DNA of 64,000 nt from Mycolicibacterium sp. (lineage in GTDB: Bacteria; Actinomycetota; Actinomycetes; Mycobacteriales; Mycobacteriaceae), in assembly GCA_020637165.1 (NCBI GenBank), contig JACJWN010000006.1, positions 62,001 to 126,000 of the forward strand, read 5' to 3'. The notes beneath the pieces were generated by a model. It saw nothing but the letters and a program-made list of their open reading frames with translations. It was not told the origin of the DNA and did not search any database. The position numbers and the translations under genes are program-made. Position 1 is the first letter of the stretch; each line of letters opens with the position of its first letter. Shown here in pieces: positions 50,282 through 60,167 of this stretch.

Positions 50282-51838
50282 TCACAGTCGCGAACCATCC
50301 CGCGGGACCTCATCGACGTTCTGACCGGGGACCCCGTAGAACGTCGCCTCTTCCGGAGTCGGCGGGGACTCGACTCCCGGTGCGGCCTTGGGGATGGCGA
50401 TCCCCAGGCCGGCGTAGAGGAAGGAGATCAACGGATTGATCCAGTTGAAAAAAGCGAAGGGCAGATAGGCGATCGTGGTGATGCCCAGGACACCCGAGGC
50501 GTACGCGCCGCAGGAGTTCCAGGGGACCAACGGCGAGGTGACGGTGGCGGTGTCCTCGATCTGACGAGACAACGCTTGCGGCGCAATACCCCGGCGCCTG
50601 AACTCCTCTTTGAAGACGTTCCCGGTCAACACCAACGCGAGGTACTGGTCGCCGGCAACGCCGTTGATGCCGATCGCGGTGACTCCTGTGGAGGCCATCG
50701 CCCCTCGGGGACTCGTGGCGCGCCTGCTGAGCGGTTCGATCAGCTTGCCCAGAAAGCCGGTGTGGTTCATGATTCCGCCGAACGCCAGCGCGGTGATGAT
50801 CAGCCAGACGGTGTTGAGCATGCCCTGCATGCCACCGCCGCTGAGCAGATCGTCCACCGGTGCGCTGCCGGTGTTCGCGACGAAGCCCGTGGCCATCGCG
50901 TCCCACACGCCTTTGAGCATGACCCATGGCGTGCCCAGTGAGTCATCGCCGACGAAGGCGCGCACGGCATTCGGTTGAAAGATGATCGCCACCAGGCCCC
51001 CGGTCAGTGCGCCGGCAAGGATCGCGAGCGTCGGCGGGATCTTTCGCAGCGCCAGGACGATCACCACGACCAGCGGTATCAGGGTCAACGCACTGACATG
51101 GAAAAGTTTCTCGATATCCCGTAACTCTGCCGGGACCTCGATCCCACCGGACGGCTTCGCACTCAACCCCAGGATCAGGTAGATGACCAGGGCGATCAGA
51201 ATTGCCGGAACGGTAGTGACCATCATCGACCGGATGTGCCTGTAGAGGTCGGTTCCGGCGACGGCCGCGGCCAGGTTCGTCGTCTCCGAGAGCGGCGACA
51301 TCTTGTCACCGAAATACGCCCCGGAGATGACCGCACCTGCAGCGATGGCCATGTTCAGGCCAAGACCCCCGGAGACGGCCACGAGCGCGACGCCGATGGT
51401 GCCCATCACGGTCCAGGAACTGCCCACCGACAGGGCGATGACCGCACACAGAATCGTGGCGACGACATAGAAGATCCCGGGGTTCAGGAGCCGGATCCCC
51501 CAGTCGGTGAGCGTCGCGATGGTGCCGGACATATTCCAGGTGCCGATCAGTGCGCCCACCGAAAAAAGGATGAAGATGGCGCCCATGGCCGAACCGACGC
51601 TGTCCACCGCGGCCTTGGTCAGATCGGCAATCGAGTGGCCGTTGAAGTAGCCCACCTGGGCGGCCAGAGCAGCCGCCAACAGCAGCGCCACCTGGACCGG
51701 GCCTCCGACCGCGTCCTCCCCGTACAACTTGATGGCCAGGGCCAGAGCGATGACGAGGAAGGCCAGCGGGACCAGGGCCTGCCAGAGCATGGGCGCCCGC
51801 GGAATCCGGTCCGGGTTCGCGGAATTCTCGTGCGCCAT
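50282..51838 (-). CDS. nhaC: NhaC-family Na+/H+ antiporter
   Basis: A 518-aa membrane antiporter. The hydrophobic pattern gives 10-12 helices, and family motifs are visible: FSVGALIGTWNMSGTIATL, SVGSSWTVMGTIGVALVAVS, GAVISGAYFGDKMSPLSETT and GINGVAGDQYLALVLTGNVF. NhaC exchanges Na+ or H+ for pH/salt balance. The N-terminal 20 residues are cytoplasmic. The ATG at 51838 is followed by HENSANPD, and no upstream stop removes it. It is not part of an evident operon; a 279-bp interval (50003-50281) after it is gene-free. Confidence 0.92.
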   Translation of the reverse strand: MAHENSANPDRIPRAPMLWQALVPLAFLVIALALAIKLYGEDAVGGPVQVALLLAAALAAQVGYFNGHSIADLTKAAVDSVGSAMGAIFILFSVGALIGTWNMSGTIATLTDWGIRLLNPGIFYVVATILCAVIALSVGSSWTVMGTIGVALVAVSGGLGLNMAIAAGAVISGAYFGDKMSPLSETTNLAAAVAGTDLYRHIRSMMVTTVPAILIALVIYLILGLSAKPSGGIEVPAELRDIEKLFHVSALTLIPLVVVIVLALRKIPPTLAILAGALTGGLVAIIFQPNAVRAFVGDDSLGTPWVMLKGVWDAMATGFVANTGSAPVDDLLSGGGMQGMLNTVWLIITALAFGGIMNHTGFLGKLIEPLSRRATSPRGAMASTGVTAIGINGVAGDQYLALVLTGNVFKEEFRRRGIAPQALSRQIEDTATVTSPLVPWNSCGAYASGVLGITTIAYLPFAFFNWINPLISFLYAGLGIAIPKAAPGVESPPTPEEATFYGVPGQNVDEVPRDGSRL

Positions 51839-52032
51839 CCTCGCTCAACTTCCTCACACCGCGGCCGGCTGGAACGAGTCACAGCCCGGCACCCCGACCT
51901 GCAAGCGCTCCCGGTAGCAAAGCGGTGTGGTCGCCGGATCTGCGCCGCCACTGACGCTAATCCACGAGACACCGACGTGCGCGTCATCGCCGAGATCGCC
52001 GCCGCCCAGCGCAGCGGGGCGCCCTCGCCCCC

Positions 52033-53937
52033 TCAGTTCCGACGCAGCGCGCTCCATGCCGACCAGACCGTCGCCTGCTCGGAGTCGCGGCGGTTCACCG
52101 GGTCGAGGTCGAACTTCGCGGTGATGGTCCCGATTACCGACGAGAGGTCGTAGGTCGTCGAATCCACCCCGCTGCGGGGCAGGTCGTTGGAGATGAACAG
52201 CGTCGGCAGCCGGGTTCCCGGGCCGAATTCGTCGTGGGCGCCCCAGGTGGTCGAGCCCTGACCGGGAGGCGGAACATGGTCCCAGGACCCGCCGAATTCG
52301 TCGTAGGTCACGATGGTGAGAGTGTCACGGGCACAGGGGCCTTCGTAGACCGACTTGAGTACGTCGGCGATCGCCTCGTCGCCGACGTAGGCGCTGCCGT
52401 AGCCGGGGTGCTGGTTGCGCGGCCCGAGCTCCTGGACGAACGACACCGGCTTGAGCCCACAACTGTCTCCCTTGACCAGCGGGTACCACGCCTGAAGGTC
52501 CTGCAGGTTCCTGGCACGGTTGGCCCGGGTCTGTTCGGTCTCCTCCGACCAGTTGTAGAAGTAGTTGAACGACTGGTGGTGGTATTGGAAGTCCATGTCC
52601 GGGCACAGCGGCCAGGTCGTCGACGGGTCGGCGGTCGGGTCCGAGCAGCCCTGCGGGTTGCTCGCCGGTTTGCCCTTGGGGTCGGTGTAGTCACGCGGCA
52701 CCGCCGCGGTGCCGTTGGTCCAACCCGGCTGATCTCGCAGGCCGTTTGCGTTGGACCAGCCCCCCGAGTACCACGCCCAGTCGATGCCGGCGTCGTTGAG
52801 CCGGTCGCCGATGGTGGCGTGCTTGAGCAGCGGCACCAACCGGTCCTGCGTGGCGCCGGGCGGGTAGGGCCACTGCACCGAGAAGCTGGTGTTGACCAAC
52901 CAGTCTCCGCACAGCGCGTTCGCGGTGGTACGCGGGGTACCGCAGGCCTGGGTCATCTGGCCGTCTTTGAGCCCGTCGGGGGTGGGCGAGACGTAGTAGT
53001 TGTACTGGCCGAAGGGCGCTTCGTCGTCGGCCTTCTCGGCACTCTTGGGCATCCCGTTTGCGTCGAGCACTGAGCGAAGCGAGTCCGGGGCGTCCGGCCA
53101 CTGCGGCAGCGTGGAACTGATCAGCCACTGGCCGTTGGCGAACGAGCCGCCGAAGGCCCCGGCAAAGAACTTGTCGGCGACGGCGAACTTCGGTGCGCCC
53201 GGGCCGGTCAGGTATTGGTAGGTGTTGAGCTTCTGGGAGTCGTAGTGGCCCATCACCAGGCCCGCCGCATCGCTGCCGACGGCGTAGCGGTTCATCGCCC
53301 CGTCGTTGAGTTGATATTGCTCCTGGTAGAAGCGGTGCACCAGATCGCGGGTGCAACCCCCGGCCTGCGCCCCGGGTGAGTCGGCGGCGACACCGTCCCC
53401 GGCGGGCACCTGCGCGAAGCGGGCCAGCGAAGCGTCGGTTCCCGGTGGCGGGCAGGTGACCGCGCCGGGCGGCAGAACGGAGTTCAGCGGGAAGGGGGCG
53501 TTCGGGAACACTGACTGGTAGGTGGTGCCCGCCGCCTCGCCGGTGCACGCCGGCGGACCGGTGAGACTTCCGGGCTGCAGGTTGACATCGTTGATAAGCA
53601 GACAGCCCAGCGGCGTGCCGTCCTGGCCGACCTGGATGGTGTTCTGGGGGCTCGCCTTGGCGATGTTGTCCACTGGGTCACCGTTGACCTGATCCCAGGT
53701 GCCGAAGAGCTTGTTGAAGCTGTTGTTCTGCATGAACACCACGACGATGTGCTTGGTGGCGTCGGCGCCGGCGCGTTCGTCGTCCGCCAGGGTGATCCGC
53801 GGTCCCGGGTTCTGGGCCTGCGCCGGCAGCGACGGCAAACCCGCCGCATCCGGCGACGCGCCCCTGAAGCAGCCCTGCGTGACGACGAGGGCGCACAACG
53901 ACATCAGCGCAACTCCCGATTTGATGGCGCGACCCAT
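52033..53937 (-). CDS. Exported phosphoesterase (phospholipase C/acid phosphatase superfamily)
   Basis: A 634-aa protein with a signal peptide (SGVALMSLCALVVTQGC). The Cys after a near-lipobox (TQGC) may make it a lipoprotein. The superfamily core starts HIVVVFMQNNSFNKLFGTW and closes with LTIVTYDEFGGSWDHVPPP, the latter typical of PLC-type phosphoesterases. At the first metal-binding motif the usual ExHSFD reads QNNSFN, so Glu and Asp have become Gln and Asn. The middle contains large insertions rich in Pro, Asp and Asn (FNYFYNWSEETEQTRANRAR). It acts outside the membrane on phosphoesters, if active. The ATG at 53937 follows GGGAGGA. Confidence 0.85.
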   Translation of the reverse strand: MGRAIKSGVALMSLCALVVTQGCFRGASPDAAGLPSLPAQAQNPGPRITLADDERAGADATKHIVVVFMQNNSFNKLFGTWDQVNGDPVDNIAKASPQNTIQVGQDGTPLGCLLINDVNLQPGSLTGPPACTGEAAGTTYQSVFPNAPFPLNSVLPPGAVTCPPPGTDASLARFAQVPAGDGVAADSPGAQAGGCTRDLVHRFYQEQYQLNDGAMNRYAVGSDAAGLVMGHYDSQKLNTYQYLTGPGAPKFAVADKFFAGAFGGSFANGQWLISSTLPQWPDAPDSLRSVLDANGMPKSAEKADDEAPFGQYNYYVSPTPDGLKDGQMTQACGTPRTTANALCGDWLVNTSFSVQWPYPPGATQDRLVPLLKHATIGDRLNDAGIDWAWYSGGWSNANGLRDQPGWTNGTAAVPRDYTDPKGKPASNPQGCSDPTADPSTTWPLCPDMDFQYHHQSFNYFYNWSEETEQTRANRARNLQDLQAWYPLVKGDSCGLKPVSFVQELGPRNQHPGYGSAYVGDEAIADVLKSVYEGPCARDTLTIVTYDEFGGSWDHVPPPGQGSTTWGAHDEFGPGTRLPTLFISNDLPRSGVDSTTYDLSSVIGTITAKFDLDPVNRRDSEQATVWSAWSALRRN

Positions 53938-54123
53938 CTGCAACGTCCTCCCGAATCGATGGCAACGTCCCATGATGGCCGCGGGGAGACGCCCGCCGCG
54001 CTTCGGACGTGAACCGTTCACCTGATCGCCGCTTGGAGGTCACGCGGATCGCGGCGAGGACTGGTGCACCGATCGTTTGGTCCCGGAGGGTTACTGCCTG
54101 CGGCCGGACGGCCGGAAGGTTCG

Positions 54124-57100
54124 CTACGAAATCAATTCCCGGATGTCCTCGGCGCTGAGAGCCGAACCGAAGGCATTGCCGTCATCGATCACGCTGGCGA
54201 ACAGCTTGGCCTTCCGCGCGTTGAGCGCGAGCACTTTGTCCTCGATGGTGTCGCGTGCGATCAGTCGGTAGACCATGACTGTGCGGGTCTGCCCGATCCG
54301 GTGCGTGCGGTCGACGGCCTGCGCCTCCACCGCCGGGTTCCACCACGGGTCGAGCAGGAAGCAGTAGTCGGCCTCGGTCAGGTTCAGCCCGAACCCGCCC
54401 GCCTTCAGGCTGATCAGGAAGACCGGTGCCTGACCCTCCTTGAATCGCTGGATCGCCCTGGGCCGGTCGCGGGTTCGGCCGTCGAGGTAGCAGTACTCGA
54501 TGCCCTCGGCGTCGAGGCGATCACGGATCTTGCCCAGGAACTGGGTGAACTGGCTGAACACCAGGGCCCGGTGACCACCGGCGGCGACCTCGCGCAGATG
54601 CTCGATCAGCACATCGATCTTGGCGCTGGGCAGCGCGGCGTGCGCCGGGTCGGCCAGCCCCGGATGCAGCGCCAGCTGACGCATCACCGTCAGCGACTTG
54701 AGGATGGTGAACCGGTTGCGCTGCACATCGTCGAGCAGGCCCAGCACCTTCTGGCGCTCACGCTGCAAACGGGTTTCGTAAAGCTTGCGGTGCCGCGGCG
54801 TGAGTTCCACATCCAGAATCTGGTCCTGCTTGGCGGGCAGCTCGGGAGCGACGAGGTCCTTCGTCCGGCGCTTGACCAACGGCTTTATGCGGCGCCGGAA
54901 CAGCTCCAGCAGTTCGGCCTCACCCAATTTCTCGATCGGCTTGGCGTAGAAGTCGGCGAATCGGGTTGCGTCGGGGAACAATCCGGGGGCCGTGATCGCC
55001 AGCAGCGACCACAGCTCCATCAGGTTGTTCTCCATCGGCGTCCCGGTGATGGCCAGTTTGAAAGGAGTGGAGAGCTTTCGCGCGCACTGATGGGTCTTGG
55101 CCTGGCGGTTCTTGACGTACTGGGCCTCATCGAGGATCAGCCCTGACCACGTCTGTTCGGCATGGGCGTCGAAGTCGAGGCGGAACAGCGTGTAGGACGT
55201 GACCACGATGTCGGCGTCGGCCACCAACTCATCGAGATCCGCACCCGACCGGCCCAGCGTGTCGGAGAGCATGACCACCCTCAGCCCCGGCGCGAACCGC
55301 TCAGCCTCGGCGACCCAGTTCGACAGCACACTGGCCGGCGCGACCACCAGAAAGGGGGAAGCGTTGCCGTGGCGCTGGCGGGCATGGCAGATCAACGCCA
55401 GCGTCTGCACCGTCTTGCCCAGGCCCATGTCGTCGGCGAGGATTCCGCCCAGGCCGTGGTCGTACATCGCTGCCAGCCAGCCGAATCCCTCCTGCTGGTA
55501 CGGGCGGAGATCGGCGTGCAGCGTGCTCGGCACGGCGACCGGTTCCAGATTCTGCAGCCCCCGCAGTCCGGCGACGTGCCGCTTCCACTCCTTGGCCTGC
55601 CGAACCACGGCCGCCACCGACGCCAGGTCCTCGAACAATCCCGACTGGTAGCGGCTGATCCGCGGCGGACCGTCCTCGTCGTTGAGCGCCCGGGCCTCCT
55701 CGATCAGCGCCCGCAGCTTCACCAGTTCGGGCTTGTCGAGCGGAATGTAGGCACCGTCACCGAGCAGCAGATAGTCCGCACCGGCGGTGATCGCGGCGAG
55801 CAGTTGGGGCAGCGGGATCTTTTTGCCCTCGACGCTGACCGTCACGCGAAGGTCGAACCAGTCGTCTTCCCCCTCCCTGGCAGCGGTGCTGACACCGATG
55901 CGCAGCGATTCCCCGGCCTCGCGGTAATCGGCGGGCCGGCCGAGGATTTCGACGGTGACGCCGTCGGTGTCGGCCAGCAGCGGCTGCAGTTCGGTGGCGA
56001 AGCGCATCGTGTCCGCGCCGTCGAGAATCGTGTCGGTCAGCGCCCCCTCCTCGTCGCGCAGACCGAACAGTTCCAACGGGGCATCGATGTCGCAGCCTAG
56101 GTCGTCCTCGGCATCCAGGTCGCGTACACCGTTGTTCTCCCCGCTGCCGACCGGGATGCGGAAGTCCCTGTCCCCCAACTGATATGACCAGAACCAACTC
56201 AGGACCAATCGGTGTCCGGCGCGATAGTCCGCGCTCAGCACCGCCTTGGGCCCGGTGATCTCCGGCGGGGTGAAGGAACCGTCCGAGGAAGTCACCTCGG
56301 CCACCGCGCGCAGTCGTGGATAGAACTCGAACGCGAACTGGTCGACCGACTCGGCCGGGACCTCCAGCACCTGGTGGCCCGTGACGAGCCGCTGCAGCGC
56401 CGGCTCGGCGGTGGCCCCGAGTGGGGCGAGCCGCAACCCCCCGTCGAAATAGGCGACGCCGTGCGCGGGCGAACCGAGGAACGTCGGTGCGTCGACAACG
56501 GTTCCGTCGACCTCGAGATGCGGGTGCAGTGATAGGCCGCCGCGGGCATCGGCGGTGATGTCGAGAATGATGCGCGCCGATGCGGCCAGTTGGACTTCCC
56601 GACCCGCGCCCGCCTGCACCAGCGCCACCCCCGACCGCCGGGCTTCGGCCAGCAACGGCCAGAGCTGCGCGGTGTTCAGAGCGCTCAGATCGATGGTCTT
56701 GTCGACGCCGTAGCCGCCGTAGGCGTAGTGCATGTACCCGTTGGAGTGTGATGCCTGGTGCAGCGCGTAGAGGATTCGCAGCCTGTCGACGTGTTCTTTG
56801 CGGTAGCCGTAGTGGCCCATCCTGGACAGACCGGACCAATTAACGTCGCTGGACACCCAGCCGCGCCTGCCGGGCCGGACGACGCGTGCTTCCAGCGCCT
56901 CGGAACCGTCGGAGAGTTTCAGCTCGATGCCCAGCGGTATCGCCGTCCGCTGGGCCGAATCCGCCCGGGCGTCGGTGGCTACCTCGGGCAGCAGCGTCTC
57001 CAGCGATTGCCACCAGGTGACCCGAGGTTCGGGCTCCTGGACCGTGCCGGCCGCGATGACCAGGGCCGCCACATGCTTGCAGTCGACCTGCATGGGGCAG

Positions 57101-57342
57101 CTGCATCGCCCGCCCACCAGGCCCCAGCTGTGCGCCGGCCCCCGGCTGAGCCACACGTTGGTGACGTAGGGACGGGAGCGATTGCCGCGAACGGTCCCGG
57201 CCAGGGTCCCGGCATCCGGATTCCACTGGCAGTTCAGGACCCGGCCCTCGCGGACGTAGGCGTTGCCGCGGCGGAAGGCATCGGGGCCCAGCCGTGCCGC
57301 GGCACGGTCCAGGGCGATACTCGGGTAGCTCGAGCCCTTCAT
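54124..57342 (-). CDS. SWIM zinc finger / SNF2-type helicase
   Basis: A 1072-aa protein. Residues 60-125 hold a SWIM zinc finger (CSCPMQVDCKHVAALVIAAG). The SNF2 ATPase occupies about 590-1060: GILADDMGLGKTVQTLALIC (motif I), LILDEAQYVKNRQAK (II, DEAQ), GTPMENNLMELWSLLA (III), then VFSQFTQFLGKIRDRLDAEG, LKAGGFGLNLTEADY and QAVDRTHRIGQTRTVMVYRL (motifs IV-VI). Members translocate on dsDNA; bacterial SWIM-SNF2 proteins are uncharacterised RapA/HepA-like remodelers. The ATG at 57342 is preferred to an in-frame ATG 15 codons upstream. It is divergent from the SEC-C gene (143 bp). Confidence 0.93.
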   Translation of the reverse strand: MKGSSYPSIALDRAAARLGPDAFRRGNAYVREGRVLNCQWNPDAGTLAGTVRGNRSRPYVTNVWLSRGPAHSWGLVGGRCSCPMQVDCKHVAALVIAAGTVQEPEPRVTWWQSLETLLPEVATDARADSAQRTAIPLGIELKLSDGSEALEARVVRPGRRGWVSSDVNWSGLSRMGHYGYRKEHVDRLRILYALHQASHSNGYMHYAYGGYGVDKTIDLSALNTAQLWPLLAEARRSGVALVQAGAGREVQLAASARIILDITADARGGLSLHPHLEVDGTVVDAPTFLGSPAHGVAYFDGGLRLAPLGATAEPALQRLVTGHQVLEVPAESVDQFAFEFYPRLRAVAEVTSSDGSFTPPEITGPKAVLSADYRAGHRLVLSWFWSYQLGDRDFRIPVGSGENNGVRDLDAEDDLGCDIDAPLELFGLRDEEGALTDTILDGADTMRFATELQPLLADTDGVTVEILGRPADYREAGESLRIGVSTAAREGEDDWFDLRVTVSVEGKKIPLPQLLAAITAGADYLLLGDGAYIPLDKPELVKLRALIEEARALNDEDGPPRISRYQSGLFEDLASVAAVVRQAKEWKRHVAGLRGLQNLEPVAVPSTLHADLRPYQQEGFGWLAAMYDHGLGGILADDMGLGKTVQTLALICHARQRHGNASPFLVVAPASVLSNWVAEAERFAPGLRVVMLSDTLGRSGADLDELVADADIVVTSYTLFRLDFDAHAEQTWSGLILDEAQYVKNRQAKTHQCARKLSTPFKLAITGTPMENNLMELWSLLAITAPGLFPDATRFADFYAKPIEKLGEAELLELFRRRIKPLVKRRTKDLVAPELPAKQDQILDVELTPRHRKLYETRLQRERQKVLGLLDDVQRNRFTILKSLTVMRQLALHPGLADPAHAALPSAKIDVLIEHLREVAAGGHRALVFSQFTQFLGKIRDRLDAEGIEYCYLDGRTRDRPRAIQRFKEGQAPVFLISLKAGGFGLNLTEADYCFLLDPWWNPAVEAQAVDRTHRIGQTRTVMVYRLIARDTIEDKVLALNARKAKLFASVIDDGNAFGSALSAEDIRELIS

Positions 57343-57485
57343 GGCGCCGACCCTAGGCCGGGGCTCCGACACCTTCTTCCAACCCACCGGCGTGCCACCC
57401 CGAAGTGGTGCGGATGAGACTGGTGTGGCCGGATCCGGCTGGCCTGCTCCCCGACCGGTCCGACCCCGGCACTACCGTCATCGCC

Positions 57486-60086
57486 ATGCCCGTACCCTCT
57501 GCCGACGCCCTGGCCGCCGCCGCCCGGGAGATCCTGTTGCAGCGCGGCCCGATGGACGAAGACGACCTGCTCGATGCCCTAGATGAGGCCAGTGCCGACC
57601 TGGAGCCGGCACTCCACCGCCCACTCAGCGACGTTCTCGACGACCACCAAGAACCGATCCACGTGCTGGCTGATGACCGGCTGGCCTGGATTCCGACGAT
57701 CCTCGACGGGCGGACCTTCACCCACCGGCTCACCCCCGACGAGGTCGAACACGACCTCATCGCGTGGAATCCGGATCTGGCGCCGCTGGGGCTGCTGACC
57801 CAGAGCGTCCACCAACTCGCCGACGGCTCGCCGATCTCGGATGCGTTCGCCGCTCTGGGCGAGGATCTGCGCGGCGCGCCGGAGTCCGTCGATCCCGGCG
57901 GTGGCGTGTTGTTGCTGCCGCCCCGGACATTCGCCGAACTGGGAGCCGGCGCGGGCGATCTGGTCGGGCTGGGCCTGACCGCTCAGGGTTTCCAGATCGA
58001 GACGATCGCCGACGTCGTCCCCTCCGGCGCGGGTGGGGCCCTCACTGCGGTGATTGAGGACCTCGCGGATCGGCCGGAGTCGCTCGACGCGGTGGTCTGG
58101 ACCGTGTGCGCTGACGACGACGGAGCGTTCCGGCAACCGACCGCCCCGCTCAGCGAGATCCTTGCCGCCAACGACCTCGCTTACGACAACGGATGGGTCG
58201 CGAACAGCGGCTTCGACTTCCCCGCCTACCGCGCGGCGAATCGAATCCGGTTCATCAAGGAGCAGTACGGATTGAGCGATGACGAGGCACTGACCGTGCT
58301 GGCGGCGGTCCACCTCTACGACCGCACCCTGGAGATGCTGGACGCGGCGGACACCGGTGACGCCGACGAGCTCGTCGAAGTGATCACGCGGTCCGTCGCA
58401 CCTGCCCAGAATCCGCCGGGAACCGCGCCGCCGTCGGCCGGCAAGGCGACGATCGGCATGGCGTTGACGGGTTTGGCCGATCCGATCGTGGCGACGGTCG
58501 TTCTGGACGTGATCGGGTCATCCGAGAGCGAACGTAACGCGACGGCCTTGCGTCTGTTCGCCGAGTCGCTGGAATCGATGGTCCCGCGCGCGGCGCGCCC
58601 CGCACTGCGCTGGTTGCGGGCTAAGGCTTTTGAGCTGCTCGGGGACTTCCGGTCGGCCGAGGCGACGCTGGAGGCCGCCGAATCGCTGGACGAGTCATGG
58701 CCGTTGACGCTGATGTCACTGGCCCGCTATGCCAGCGATCGGGGCAACGCCGAGCGTGGGCTCTCGCTGCTACGCCGCGCCGGCATGCCCGAGGACCACG
58801 AAATGGTATTGCTGCTCCGGAATTTTCAGCCGGCACCCCGTGCCGGTCTCGGCCGCAACGAGCGATGCTTCTGTGGTTCCGGCCGCAAATACAAGGTCTG
58901 CCATCTCAACCGCGAAGAGCCTCCTCTGGAGGAGCGGGCGGCGTGGCTGTATCAAAAGTCGGCGGCCGACCTGTCTGACGGTCCGTTCTCAACCCTGCTG
59001 CTGCGGGCCGCCGCAGAGAGGGCACGGTACTGGGACTTCCCCGACGCGATCGAGCATGCCCTCGACGAGGGAGTCGTCGGCGACGCCGTGCTGTTCGAGG
59101 GGGGCGCGTTCGAGGACTTCCTGGCCACCCGGGGCTTCCTGTTGCCCGAGGATGAGCGGTCACTGGCCGAGCAGTGGCTCCTGTGTGAACGGTCGGTGCA
59201 CGAAGTGCTCGACGTCCGACGCGGGGAGGGCATTACCCTGCGCGACGTGCGCACCGGCGACGTCAACGACGTCCGCGATCGGGCCGCCAGCAGACAGGTC
59301 AAACCCGGTGAACTGTATTGTGCGCGCGTCGTTCCGGCTGGGGAGACCATGCAGGTCTTCGGAGGCCTGCAGCGGGTGCCGGTGGGCCCCGAGCGCGACG
59401 GGCTGATCGCACTGCTCGACGAGGAGCCCGGCCCGGTCGATCTCGTCGCGTTCCTGTCCCGCGGGTTCGCCCCGGCCATACTGCGCAACACCGAGGGCGA
59501 TCCACTGATGCTCTGCGAGGCCACCATGCACGTCGAGGATCCCGCGGCGGTGTCCGACGCGCTCGACGAGGCCTACGGGCCCCATGAGCAGCAGCCCGAC
59601 GGAACGCGAACCTGGCTGGAATTCATCGTCACTCGCGGCCTGCAACGGATCCGGGCGCAGATCGACATGGGTGGGGATCAGGTGCGCATCCAGACCAACA
59701 GCGCAGCCCGGTTCGACCGCGTCCTTGCGGCGGTGCGGGACATCGCCCCGTCCGCAACGGTGCTCAGCGAGACCCGCGAACCCTGCGGCGACGCGCGCGC
59801 CCTTTCGCGGCTCGCCGAGCGAGAGCCGGCCGGAGAGCTACCGGATCCGGTGGCGGCCGACGACCCCGAACTCGCCGCGGCCCTGACCACTGTGGCCCGC
59901 CAGTACGAGGCGGCTTGGCTCGACGAGGCGATCCCGGCACTGGGCGGCCACACCCCGCGCCAGTGCGCCGAGGACCCCACCCGCCGCGACGATCTGATCC
60001 GCCTGCTCGACTCGTTCGGCCCGGACACCGGCAGGCCCGGGGCGATGAGCGCCGATCGAATACGGGCGGCGCTCGGGCTGACCTGA
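57486..60086 (+). CDS. Large SEC-C-motif protein with MbcA/ParS-like C-terminus
   Basis: An 866-aa protein. Residues 458-474 are a SEC-C zinc-binding motif (ERCFCGSGRKYKVCHLN). The long N-terminal half is helical, acidic and includes LREILxxN-like repeats (ARALRWLRAKAFELLGDFRS region, TPR-like). The last 40 residues, WLDEAIPALGGHTPRQCAED followed by RRDDLIRLLDSFG, resemble the toxin-binding domain of MbcA/ParS/Xre (DUF2384) antitoxins, also seen in SEC-C proteins. The ATG at 57486 begins a natural N-terminus. It is divergent from the SWIM-SNF2 helicase and may share its control region. Overall function unknown. Confidence 0.75.
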   Translation: MPVPSADALAAAAREILLQRGPMDEDDLLDALDEASADLEPALHRPLSDVLDDHQEPIHVLADDRLAWIPTILDGRTFTHRLTPDEVEHDLIAWNPDLAPLGLLTQSVHQLADGSPISDAFAALGEDLRGAPESVDPGGGVLLLPPRTFAELGAGAGDLVGLGLTAQGFQIETIADVVPSGAGGALTAVIEDLADRPESLDAVVWTVCADDDGAFRQPTAPLSEILAANDLAYDNGWVANSGFDFPAYRAANRIRFIKEQYGLSDDEALTVLAAVHLYDRTLEMLDAADTGDADELVEVITRSVAPAQNPPGTAPPSAGKATIGMALTGLADPIVATVVLDVIGSSESERNATALRLFAESLESMVPRAARPALRWLRAKAFELLGDFRSAEATLEAAESLDESWPLTLMSLARYASDRGNAERGLSLLRRAGMPEDHEMVLLLRNFQPAPRAGLGRNERCFCGSGRKYKVCHLNREEPPLEERAAWLYQKSAADLSDGPFSTLLLRAAAERARYWDFPDAIEHALDEGVVGDAVLFEGGAFEDFLATRGFLLPEDERSLAEQWLLCERSVHEVLDVRRGEGITLRDVRTGDVNDVRDRAASRQVKPGELYCARVVPAGETMQVFGGLQRVPVGPERDGLIALLDEEPGPVDLVAFLSRGFAPAILRNTEGDPLMLCEATMHVEDPAAVSDALDEAYGPHEQQPDGTRTWLEFIVTRGLQRIRAQIDMGGDQVRIQTNSAARFDRVLAAVRDIAPSATVLSETREPCGDARALSRLAEREPAGELPDPVAADDPELAAALTTVARQYEAAWLDEAIPALGGHTPRQCAEDPTRRDDLIRLLDSFGPDTGRPGAMSADRIRAALGLT

Positions 60087-60122
60087 GACGGTGCCAGCAG
60101 CCTCATAGCCCAGCTACGCTGG

Positions 60123-60162
60123 CCAACCAGGGTTGACCAACCAGGGTTGACCAACTAGGTTT
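60123..60162. promoter_or_regulatory. Tandem 14-bp repeats, likely operator of the Phd-VapC pair
   Basis: The unit CCAACCAGGGTTGA is repeated perfectly at 60123-60136 and 60137-60150, with a third degenerate copy at 60151-60162, just upstream of the antitoxin start at 60168. Adjacent copies create the palindrome GGTTGACCAACC (arms GGTTG/CAACC). This is the expected layout for cooperative autorepression by Phd/YefM antitoxin. Confidence 0.75.
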
Positions 60163-60167
60163 CCCCT

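Noticed and set aside
49989-50285. Small minus-strand gene in the 279-bp interval after the NYN gene
   Set aside because: Candidate frames are Arg/Pro-rich, lack a ribosome-binding site and overlap the NYN gene end; nothing recognisable.
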